NCBI GenBank assembly: GCA_937920115.1 | Contig: CALGVF010000338.1 | Location: forward strand, 1-5,775 | Length of the DNA: 5,775 nt | Reading direction: 5' to 3' | Source of the DNA: an uncultured Clostridia bacterium | Lineage (GTDB): Bacteria > Bacillota > Clostridia > Christensenellales > Borkfalkiaceae | Shown: positions 1-5,775 of the stretch, piece after piece | Numbering within the stretch: the stretch's first letter is position 1 | Layout: each line of letters starts with the position of its first letter | Notes under the pieces: generated by a model | Told to the model about the DNA's origin: nothing | The model's input: only the letters and a program-made list of their open reading frames with translations | The model's database searches: none | Translations under genes and position numbers: made by a program

Positions 1-837
1 TTTTTCGGCGATTCGATACTCGGTTTTATAACGACCGAGTATTTGTACGGTAAGTACCCCGACCTCGGCGAAGGGCAACTCACCGTCTATAAACAGCAAC
101 TCGTATCGAGAAAACCTCTCGCCGCGGCTATAAACAAACTCGGGCTTAACGACTATATATTATACGGAGTCGGCGAGAAGAACAACACCCCCGAACACCA
201 CGAGGCGGCTTGCGAAAACCTCTACGAAGCGTTGGTCGCGGGGATATATATAGACGGCGGACTTGCCGAAGCGGCGAACTTTATAAAGAGAACGCTCCTT
301 ACGGGTTTTCGTCCGTCGAAGTCGCTTAAAGAGGCGAATTTCGATACTCTCGGGGCGGCGGATAAAAGCGGTAAAGACGGCAAAAACGGCAAAGCCGAAG
401 CCGATAAAAACGGCGGCGACAAAACGCCCGTAAGCAATTTTAAGGGCAAGTTGCAGGAGTACGTTCAGAAGAACAAACTCGGCGAAATCGTCTATAAAGA
501 GAAGAGCAAAAGCGGACCTCAGCACAGCCCCACGTTCGTGGTTGCGGTATTTGTCGGCGGCGAAGAAAAGGGCGAAGGCTCGGGTAAGAAGAAGAGCGAA
601 GCCGAACAGGCGGCGGCTCGGGTAGCGATTTCGAAATTTACCGAAAAATCGGGTAAAAAACCCGACGGGAATAATAAAGACAAAAACCGCGACGGCAAGG
701 CGAAAAGCCGTAGCGGAAGCAATGCGAAAGCCCCGAAAACGGGCGATAAAAGAAACGGGAACAAACCCGAACGCAAAAAGGGTTCAAAACCCGAAAAAAA
801 CAATCGCGGCAAGAAGAAAACGCCGCAATCCGACTAA
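1..837 (+). CDS. rnc: Ribonuclease III, 5'-truncated by window edge
   Basis: This enzyme cleaves double-stranded RNA in rRNA precursors and structured mRNAs in the cytoplasm. The frame is open from base 1, and 278 residues are visible; against E. coli RNase III about 40 N-terminal residues are missing, including the ERLEF part of the signature. Visible residues 3–7 (GDSIL) carry the conserved metal-binding Asp (E. coli D45), followed by YPDLGEGQLT at 19–28 and NLYEALVAGIYIDGG from 73. The essential Glu (E. coli E117) is present at 76, but the usual Asp three residues before it is Asn73. A hydrophilic Lys/Gly/Asp-rich linker (about 104–142) precedes a clear double-stranded-RNA-binding domain (about 143–213, with LQEYVQ, GPQHSPTF and KKKSEAEQAAA). 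A 65-residue tail holds 18 Lys and 5 Arg. An in-frame TTG at 43 is internal Leu, not a start. The gene ends with TAA 15 bp before smc, so co-transcription is likely. Confidence 0.95.
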   Translation, partial: FFGDSILGFITTEYLYGKYPDLGEGQLTVYKQQLVSRKPLAAAINKLGLNDYILYGVGEKNNTPEHHEAACENLYEALVAGIYIDGGLAEAANFIKRTLLTGFRPSKSLKEANFDTLGAADKSGKDGKNGKAEADKNGGDKTPVSNFKGKLQEYVQKNKLGEIVYKEKSKSGPQHSPTFVVAVFVGGEEKGEGSGKKKSEAEQAAARVAISKFTEKSGKKPDGNNKDKNRDGKAKSRSGSNAKAPKTGDKRNGNKPERKKGSKPEKNNRGKKKTPQSD

Positions 838-844
838 AAAGGAG
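838..844 (+). promoter_or_regulatory. Ribosome-binding site of smc
   Basis: AAAGGAG begins directly after the rnc stop codon and lies 8 nt before the GTG at 853. It fixes the smc start at this GTG, and the protein then begins MYFKRVELIGFKSFADK, which matches the usual start of bacterial SMC proteins. Confidence 0.85.
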
Positions 845-852
845 AAAGATTA

Positions 853-3800
853 GTGTATTTTAAAAGAGTAGAACTCATAGGTTTCAAATCTTTCGCCGAC
901 AAGCAGGAGATAACGTTTGAAGACGGAGTTACTTGTATAGTAGGACCGAACGGCTGCGGAAAGAGTAACGTTGCGGACGCCATAAAATGGGTTCTCGGCG
1001 AACAGTCTGCGAAGTCTATGAGAGGTTCGAGCATGCAGGACGTAATTTTCAGCGGTACGCAGAACAGAAAAAGACTGTCGTACTGCGAAGTTTCGCTCGT
1101 CTTCGATAACTCGGACAAGATTTTCAAAGACCTCGATTATACGGAAGTCGTTTTCACCCGTAAACTTTACAGAACGGGCGAGAGCGAATACTACGTCAAC
1201 AGACAACTTTCGAGGCTTAGGAACATCGTCGATTATCTCCGCGAGGGCGGTATATCCAAAGAGGGATATACGATTATAGGACAGGGCAAAGTCGCCGAGA
1301 TACTTCAATCCAAACCCGCCGACAGAAGAGGTATATTCGAAGAGGCGGTAGGCATTTCCAAAACCAAGATAAAGAGAACGGAAACGATAAAGAAACTCGA
1401 CAGAACGAGGGGCGAAATCGACCGTATAAATCTCGTCGTAACCAAGTTGGAAGACGACCTTAAACCTTTGGAAAAACAAGCCGAAGCGACGAGAACGCAT
1501 CAGGCGCTCAGCGACCAACTCAAATACCACGAAGTCAATACATACCTTTATAAATCGTCTCACGCGGCTTCCACGAAAGAGGCGATAAACGAAAGGATAA
1601 GGAATATCGTCGAGAACTTGGAACAGCAGAACGCCGAACTCGAAGAGGCGATAAAGTCGTACAACAGACACCAAAAAGAAATCGCCGACGCAGACGAGTA
1701 CGTAAAGCAGGTCAACGACGAACTTCTCGAAAAAACGCAGGAGTTCGAGCGGCAGTCGGGTAACGCTAAGGTTTACGGCGAAAGGCTTAACTATTTCCGT
1801 ACCGAAATCGCTAAACTCAAAGACGCGGTGAGAACCGCCGAACAGAAAACCGCAGAGTATTCCGCGGCAATCGAGGACAGAAACTACAAGACTGCGGAAT
1901 GTGAAAAGAAAGTTGCCGAACTCGAAACGAAGGCGATGGAAATCGGCGAGCAACTCGCAGTAGTGGTCGCGGAAATCGAAGAGGGCGAGAGACGGGCTAA
2001 GTACGCTCAGAACGCTATTTTGAAGAGCGTCGAGAGTATGGCGGATCTCAAACAGAACATCGGAGCCCTTTCTTCCGAGAAAACGGCTATGGAAAACAGG
2101 CAGAAAGAGACTTCGGAGAAAATCGACGAACTCTCGGGCAAACTTTCCTCGCTCGTTTCGGATAACACGATTAAGCAGACAGAACTCAACGAGACCGAAA
2201 AACTCGTTCAGGTCACGAAAAACGACATAAAAGACAAAGAAAGCGATATATCTGCGACGAATATGTACGTTTCAGACATTACCGCGAGAATATACAAACT
2301 CAACTCGGAAATCGCGGCGTTGGAAGCGAACAAACGCACCTACGCGAGCATAAAGGACAACTTCGAGGGCTTCCCGATAGCGGTCAGAAACCTTCTGTCG
2401 AGCGGAAAGAGCAACCCCGAAGTCGCGAAGAGGATAAAGGGCGTAGTAGCGAACGTTATCAAGACGGACGCGAAATACGAAACGGCTATCGAGGTGAGTT
2501 TAGGCGGAACCGTTCAGAACGTAATCACCGCAAGCCCCGACGACGCTCAGTACCTCATTCAGTTCTTGAAGCGTACCGAGGGCGGCAGGGTCACGTTCCT
2601 GCCCGTTTCGTCGATTAAGGCGAGAGACGATAACCCCGAACTTCGTCGAGCCCTCGGCGAAAGAGGAGCGTTGGGTCTCGCCACAGAAATTACGACCTAC
2701 GATAAATACTTTGCGGGAATAGTCAAGTTCCTGCTCGGCAATACTTTAATCGCGGACACTATCGACAACGCTACGAATATTGCGAAGAAATACAACTTCG
2801 GGTTCAAAATCGTAACCTTGGACGGCGACGTGCTGTCGTCCACGGGTTCGATGTCGGGCGGTTCGAGACGTCAGGGTTCGTCGGGACTTTTGTCTATGGA
2901 CAGAAGAATAGGCGACGTGGACAAGTCCATTGCCGAGAAAAAAGAGGAAATGGCGAAGAGACAGGCTAAAAAGGCTCAACTTGAAAAGCAGATAGTCGAA
3001 CAGAGACAGGACCTCGACAGAACGAACGCTCATTTGCAGGATTTGAAGCAGAAGTCGGTCGCCTTGAAAGAACAGGTCGCGGCTAACGAAATCAAAATCG
3101 AGGACGTCAAGAAAGAAATCGAGGGATACCGCAACGCGTTTTCGGTATTCGGAGCGAGAATGGCGGAAATCGACAGAGAGTTCACGAGTATCGAAAGCGG
3201 CAACAAAACGCTCGAAGAGGAAAAGGCTTCGGCTTCGTCGAACGCGGAGAAAACTCAGTCGGAGTTCGACGAACTCAAAAAGAAGAGAGACGTTTTAGTC
3301 GAAGAGAATACGAAAGTAAGGGCTACGCTCGGTTCGCTCGCCGCAGAGGTTAAAGCGGGCAAGGACGACGCCGACAGAATGGCGTCGGAAAGACAAGCCC
3401 TTATTTATCAGAGAGAAAAGGACTTAAAGACTATCGAAGCGGACGAAAAAATCGTTTCCGAACTCATGAGCGAGGTTGAAAGAGTCGCTCTCACGAGTTC
3501 TCAGAAAGAATACCTTTCGGTACTTAAAGACAAGAGGGCTTCGTTCGAGAGGAAGAAAGCCGAACTCAACGAGGAAGTGAAACAGGACAACCTGAAACGT
3601 GAAATGGCTCAGGCTGAAATCACGAAACTCAGCGAGAAGAAGTATTCGGAAGAAGTCGCTTTGTCGAAGGTTGACAGCGAACTCGAATATATGGCTCAGA
3701 GGGTCTTGGAAGAGTACGAAATCACTTACGAGACCGCTTTGCCGCTCAAAGACGAGAACTACGATATAACCGTTTCGCAGTCGGAAATAACGAGATTGAA

Positions 3801-4440
3801 GAGAAAAATCGCTTCGCTCGGCAACATAAACTTCAACGCGATAGAAGACTACGAGTTGAAGTCTGCCGAGTACAACGATATGGCGACTCAGAGAGACGAC
3901 CTTCTGAAAGCGGAAGAAGATTTGAAGAACGCTATCGACCAACTTACCGAGGAAATGAGCGACAAGTTCGGAATAGGATTTGCGAAAATCAAGACGAACT
4001 TTTCGAGAATATTCAAGGAATTGTTCGGCGGCGGATCGGCGGATTTGGTACTCGAAGACAGCGATTCGGGAGACCCGCTCGAACAGGGCATAGAAATAGT
4101 GGCGGAGCCGCCGGGGAAGAAATTGCAGAAAATATCGCTTTTGTCGGGCGGCGAGATGTCGCTTACCGCTATCGCGATATTGTTCGCGATACTGAAACTT
4201 CGCCCGATGCCGTTCGTCGTACTCGACGAAATAGAGGCGGCGCTCGACGACGCGAACGTAGAGAGATTTGCGAATTATCTTCGTAACTTCTCGGACAACA
4301 CGCAGTTCATAGTAATCACGCACAAAAAGGTTACGATGGGACTTGCGGACGCGTTGTTCGGCGTAACGATGCAGGAAAAGGGCGTATCGAAGATAGTATC
4401 GGTTAAACTTGCGGACGTAGAGGACACGCTCGCTCAGTAA
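853..4440 (+). CDS. smc: Chromosome segregation ATPase SMC
   Basis: SMC is the core of bacterial condensin. It forms a dimer that works with ScpA and ScpB to extrude DNA loops and align the chromosome arms. The 1195 residues are close to the usual length of about 1190, so the gene looks intact. The N-terminal head has Walker A GPNGCGKSN at 31–39 (Lys37), the R-loop Arg57 in KSMRGSS, and the Q-loop IIGQGK with Gln144. A long Glu/Lys/Ala-rich coiled coil (about 170–500) leads to the hinge (about 503–675), which contains FEGFPIAVRNLL and ends near STGSMSGGS (663–671). The return coil runs to about residue 1010. The C-terminal head has the signature LSGGEMSLTA (from 1097), Walker B VVLDE with Asp1125 and catalytic Glu1126, the D-loop ALDD, and ITH with His1157. 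In the signature, Met-Ser replaces the commoner Arg-Ala. The GTG start has a strong ribosome-binding site. The gene follows rnc closely, but an 815 bp repeat-rich gap separates it from ftsY. Confidence 0.98.
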   Translation: MYFKRVELIGFKSFADKQEITFEDGVTCIVGPNGCGKSNVADAIKWVLGEQSAKSMRGSSMQDVIFSGTQNRKRLSYCEVSLVFDNSDKIFKDLDYTEVVFTRKLYRTGESEYYVNRQLSRLRNIVDYLREGGISKEGYTIIGQGKVAEILQSKPADRRGIFEEAVGISKTKIKRTETIKKLDRTRGEIDRINLVVTKLEDDLKPLEKQAEATRTHQALSDQLKYHEVNTYLYKSSHAASTKEAINERIRNIVENLEQQNAELEEAIKSYNRHQKEIADADEYVKQVNDELLEKTQEFERQSGNAKVYGERLNYFRTEIAKLKDAVRTAEQKTAEYSAAIEDRNYKTAECEKKVAELETKAMEIGEQLAVVVAEIEEGERRAKYAQNAILKSVESMADLKQNIGALSSEKTAMENRQKETSEKIDELSGKLSSLVSDNTIKQTELNETEKLVQVTKNDIKDKESDISATNMYVSDITARIYKLNSEIAALEANKRTYASIKDNFEGFPIAVRNLLSSGKSNPEVAKRIKGVVANVIKTDAKYETAIEVSLGGTVQNVITASPDDAQYLIQFLKRTEGGRVTFLPVSSIKARDDNPELRRALGERGALGLATEITTYDKYFAGIVKFLLGNTLIADTIDNATNIAKKYNFGFKIVTLDGDVLSSTGSMSGGSRRQGSSGLLSMDRRIGDVDKSIAEKKEEMAKRQAKKAQLEKQIVEQRQDLDRTNAHLQDLKQKSVALKEQVAANEIKIEDVKKEIEGYRNAFSVFGARMAEIDREFTSIESGNKTLEEEKASASSNAEKTQSEFDELKKKRDVLVEENTKVRATLGSLAAEVKAGKDDADRMASERQALIYQREKDLKTIEADEKIVSELMSEVERVALTSSQKEYLSVLKDKRASFERKKAELNEEVKQDNLKREMAQAEITKLSEKKYSEEVALSKVDSELEYMAQRVLEEYEITYETALPLKDENYDITVSQSEITRLKRKIASLGNINFNAIEDYELKSAEYNDMATQRDDLLKAEEDLKNAIDQLTEEMSDKFGIGFAKIKTNFSRIFKELFGGGSADLVLEDSDSGDPLEQGIEIVAEPPGKKLQKISLLSGGEMSLTAIAILFAILKLRPMPFVVLDEIEAALDDANVERFANYLRNFSDNTQFIVITHKKVTMGLADALFGVTMQEKGVSKIVSVKLADVEDTLAQ

Positions 4441-4473
4441 TAAGTGAGAGTGCCTGTCGGCGAATAAAAGCAC

Positions 4474-4700
4474 CTTGCTTTCCCCTTTGGGGTAGGCTCT
4501 CCCGATGAAACGGGAGAGGTGGCAGACATAGTCTGACGGAGAGGGGGCGTCCGCCGCCGAGGCGAAGTGGATTTTGCAAGCAAAGCGAGCAAAAGACGAG
4601 AGAGGTTTCAAACGTAAAAGCAGAGGTTGTTGCAGAATTTTGACAAACGTAAGACCTCTTCCACCGCAAGCGGTCCCCCTTCCCCAAAGGGGAAGGCAAG
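4474..4700. mobile_element. MITE-like foldback element, copy 1
   Basis: The two ends form a terminal inverted repeat: CTTGCTTTCCCCTTTGGGG at 4474–4492 pairs with 4682–4700, 18 of 19 bases matching. Inside are successive hairpins: CCCC/GGGG (4482–4492), CTCTCCCG/CGGGAGAG with loop ATGAAA (4497–4518), CAGAC/GTCTG (4523–4535), TTTTGC/GCAAAA (4572–4594), the long-range pair AGAGGT (4601–4606) with ACCTCT (4654–4659), and ACCG/CGGT (4663–4674). It encodes no transposase. The left part aligns without gaps to the element at 4974–5197. I find no clear target-site duplication, so the exact ends and mode of movement are uncertain. A non-autonomous transposon or a REP-type composite repeat both fit. Confidence 0.7.
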
Positions 4701-4741
4701 AATAGGTGAATTTAAAAGTAAAATTATTACACCAAACGATG

Positions 4742-4760
4742 TTGATTGTCGGCAAGTTGT
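4742..4760 (+). repeat. 19-mer repeated at 4914–4932
   Basis: TTGATTGTCGGCAAGTTGT recurs at 4914–4932 with one mismatch (C to T), in the same orientation 172 bp downstream. The second copy overlaps the end of the tandem hairpin array. The first therefore looks like a detached array fragment left by rearrangement or insertion. Confidence 0.6.
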
Positions 4761-4769
4761 TAAGCGAAA

Positions 4770-4807
4770 CCGTAGGGGACGACGTCCACGGCGTCCCGCA
4801 AAAACGG
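4770..4807. repeat. REP-like imperfect hairpin
   Basis: The inner stem GGGACG (4776–4781) pairs with CGTCCC (4792–4797) around a 10-nt loop. An outer stem pairs CCGT (4770–4773) with ACGG (4804–4807). The tetranucleotide GTAG sits at 4772–4775 at the 5' foot of the inner stem, as in REP sequences mobilised by RAYT (Y1 HUH) transposases. No such transposase is in the window, so the link to REPs rests on form only. Confidence 0.5.
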
Positions 4808-4829
4808 AAGCGGAGAGTGCCTTACGGTA

Positions 4830-4935
4830 AGTGATATTGCCTGTCGGCAGTGATATTTTGCGTTGCAAAGTGATATTGCTGTCGCAGTTATATTTTGCTT
4901 CGCAAAGTTGTATTTGATTGTTGGCAAGTTGTAAC
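4830..4935. repeat. Tandem array of short hairpin units
   Basis: Five units of 17–21 bp begin at 4830, 4849, 4869, 4886 and 4906, with a partial sixth at 4927. Each starts with AGTGATATT or a decayed form (AGTTATATT, AGTTGTATT). In the first four this is followed by a small hairpin whose stem varies: TGCC/GGCA, TTTGC/GCAAA, TGC/GCA and again TTTGC/GCAAA, with 3–4 nt loops such as TGTC, GTT and TTC. Units become more degenerate to the right. Repeats of this style occur between genes in gut Clostridia genomes, to my knowledge without an established function. It is not a CRISPR array because there are no unique spacers of constant length. Confidence 0.75.
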
Positions 4936-4941
4936 TATATT
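4914..4941 (+). promoter_or_regulatory. Possible sigma-70/sigma-A promoter upstream of ftsY
   Basis: TTGATT (4914–4919) and TATATT (4936–4941) lie 16 bp apart, matching the -35 and -10 consensus at 4 of 6 and 5 of 6 positions. The pair sits about 315 bp before ftsY, at the end of the hairpin array, so a transcript would run through the second foldback element. The match could be chance in AT-rich repeat sequence. Confidence 0.3.
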
Positions 4942-4973
4942 CTTCGCTTTCTTGGAAAAAGTTGTGGCTATTT

Positions 4974-5197
4974 GCCGTCTCCTTCGGGGTATACTCTCCC
5001 GATGAAACGGGAGAGGTGTCAGGCGAAGCCTGACGAAGAGGGGGCGTCCACCGCCTAGGTGAGGTGGCTCGGCGAACGGTTGCGAGCCGAGACGGAAGGG
5101 GACAATAAATTACTACTTTATACCGCTTTGCGTTTTATCCCCTATCGTCAAAATCTCGCTTACGCTCTATTTTGCCACTTTCCCCGAAGGAGAAAGC
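4974..5197. mobile_element. MITE-like foldback element, copy 2
   Basis: The terminal inverted repeat core TCTCCTTCGGGG (4978–4989) pairs exactly with 5182–5193, and GC at 4974–4975 also pairs with 5196–5197. Positions 4986–5067 align without gaps to 4489–4570 of copy 1, with 70 of 82 bases identical by eye. Hairpins are CTCTCCCG/CGGGAGAG (4994–5015), GTCAGGC/GCCTGAC with loop GAA (5018–5034), CTCGGC/GCCGAG (5068–5091), the long-range pair AGGGGA (5097–5102) with TCCCCT (5138–5143), and CAAAAT/ATTTTG (5149–5174). The right half differs from copy 1 in sequence. It carries no gene and I see no clear target-site duplication. Confidence 0.65.
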
Positions 5198-5246
5198 GTT
5201 GATTTTCGCCATACGTCGGACAAGAACAAAACGCTAAAAATAAAAC

Positions 5247-5250
5247 GAGG
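5247..5250 (+). promoter_or_regulatory. Ribosome-binding site of ftsY
   Basis: GAGG lies 5 nt before the ATG at 5256, in an A-rich leader. It is weaker than the smc site, but it supports this start, which also gives the typical short hydrophobic/basic FtsY N-terminus (MGLFGKLFG). Confidence 0.65.
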
Positions 5251-5255
5251 TTATT

Positions 5256-5775
5256 ATGGGATTATTCGGTAAACTGTTCGGAGCAATGAAAAAGACCAAA
5301 GAGGGTCTCGGAGCAAAACTTCGCCAACTCTTCGCGAGAGATAAAATAGGCGAGGACTTCTACGACGACCTTTTGGACGTCCTCATTTCTTCCGACGTCT
5401 CGGTTTCTACCGCGGACGAAATAGTCGAGAACATTCACGAAAGAATGATTAAGGAAAAAGAGACTGACAAGGATAAAGTAGTCGAATGTCTCAAAGAGGA
5501 AATCGAAAATTGCCTTTCGCAGGCTGACGATTTTGAAATCGAGTACCCCGCCGTGATTATGGTAATCGGCGTAAACGGCGTGGGTAAAACTACTTCGATA
5601 GGCAAACTCGCTCACCTTTTCACCGAGAATAAAAAGACGGTCACTATCGCCGCCGCGGACACGTTCAGAGCCGCAGCCGCTGACCAACTCGAAATTTGGG
5701 CTGAAAGGGCGAAAGTCAGAATAGTCAAGAGCGTAGAGGGCAGCGACCCGTCGGCGGTAGTTTTCGACGCTTTGT
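5256..5775 (+). CDS. ftsY: Signal recognition particle receptor FtsY, 3'-truncated by window edge
   Basis: FtsY is the membrane-associated GTPase that docks the Ffh–SRP–ribosome complex at the SecYEG translocon for co-translational insertion of membrane proteins. The frame stays open to the window end, showing 173 full codons of a protein usually about 300 residues long. A short amphipathic N-terminus (MGLFGKLFGAMKKTKEGL) replaces the long acidic A domain of enterobacterial FtsY, as is normal in Bacillota. The helical N domain follows (about 20–95). The G domain has the P-loop GVNGVGKTT at 105–113 (Lys111, Thr112) and DTFRAAAADQL at 135–145. EGSDPSAVVFDA at the end of the visible part also matches FtsY better than Ffh. 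The later G motifs lie outside the window. The gene is in its usual place after smc but is separated from it by the repeat island, so it may rely on its own promoter. Confidence 0.97.
   Translation, partial: MGLFGKLFGAMKKTKEGLGAKLRQLFARDKIGEDFYDDLLDVLISSDVSVSTADEIVENIHERMIKEKETDKDKVVECLKEEIENCLSQADDFEIEYPAVIMVIGVNGVGKTTSIGKLAHLFTENKKTVTIAAADTFRAAAADQLEIWAERAKVRIVKSVEGSDPSAVVFDAL

Larger units (their letters stand above)
4441..5255. other. Gene-free repeat island between smc and ftsY
   Basis: I find no convincing gene here. The short open frames on both strands cross repeats and hairpins and lack family motifs. The interval holds two related foldback elements, a REP-like hairpin, a tandem hairpin array and a duplicated 19-mer, described separately. 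Between them, 4701–4741 is an AT-rich stretch in which I see nothing, and 5198–5255 is the immediate ftsY leader. Just after the smc stop, 4449–4461 (AGTGCCTGTCGGC) looks like a stray, decayed unit of the tandem array further right. I see no classical intrinsic terminator: none of the GC-rich hairpins is followed by a run of T on the + strand. Confidence 0.8.

Noticed and set aside
43..837. Starting the first gene at the TTG at 43
   Set aside because: The frame is open to base 1, and the upstream codons encode GDSIL, a core RNase III motif. The gene therefore begins before the window.
850..1953. Long open frame (367 codons) on the minus strand opposite the smc head region
   Set aside because: It lies wholly antisense to clear smc coding sequence and shows no family motif. 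The sense gene rarely uses TTA, CTA or TCA codons, which keeps the complementary frame free of stops.
4482..4535. Rho-independent terminator for smc
   Set aside because: The hairpins are strong, but none is followed by a T run on the plus strand. The same hairpins recur in the second element away from any gene end, so they belong to the repeat.
3424..4755. Long minus-strand open frame (443 codons) crossing the smc end and the first foldback element
   Set aside because: Most of it is antisense to smc, and the rest translates a non-coding repeat. The predicted protein is Arg/Tyr/Phe-rich with no recognisable domain, so it is a composition artefact.
4627..4830. Small plus-strand open frame (67 codons) in the intergenic island
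   Set aside because: It starts inside the first element, runs through its terminal repeat and the REP-like hairpin, and has no credible ribosome-binding site or domain. It is translated repeat sequence.
4830..4935. Possible CRISPR array
   Set aside because: Repeat units are only 17–21 bp, the parts between conserved spacers are self-complementary hairpins rather than unique sequences, and there are no cas genes nearby.
5149..5174. Terminator or riboswitch in the ftsY leader
   Set aside because: The CAAAAT/ATTTTG stem is weak, lies inside the second foldback element, and has no conserved riboswitch core or following T run.

Overview
The window holds a conserved chromosomal block in the order rnc – smc – ftsY, all on the + strand. 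This order (RNase III, chromosome-condensation ATPase, signal-recognition-particle receptor) is typical of Bacillota. The Clostridia-like protein sequences and the style of the intergenic repeats suggest an uncultured, probably gut-associated, Clostridia member of medium GC content. That placement is an inference; no 16S or other taxonomic marker is present.

Layout: (1) 1–837, the 3' part of rnc, missing about the first 40 codons. It has an unusual Asn at a usually acidic active-site position, a long hydrophilic linker and a Lys-rich C-terminal tail. (2) 853–4440, a complete smc gene (1195 aa, GTG start) 15 bp behind rnc with a good ribosome-binding site, so the two are probably co-transcribed. 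(3) 4441–5255, about 815 bp with no convincing gene, packed with repeats. There are two related foldback elements of about 225 bp with terminal inverted repeats (4474–4700 and 4974–5197), a REP-like hairpin (4770–4807) and a tandem array of short hairpin units with a conserved AGTGATATT-like spacer (4830–4935). (4) 5256–5775, the 5' part of ftsY, running off the window end.

The three genes are housekeeping: RNA processing, chromosome organisation and membrane-protein targeting. They share an operon by ancestry rather than a single pathway. The most interesting part is the repeat island between smc and ftsY. Where its two long elements differ, both sides of the hairpins have changed together, so base pairing is kept. 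I found no new defence, toxin or biosynthetic system here.
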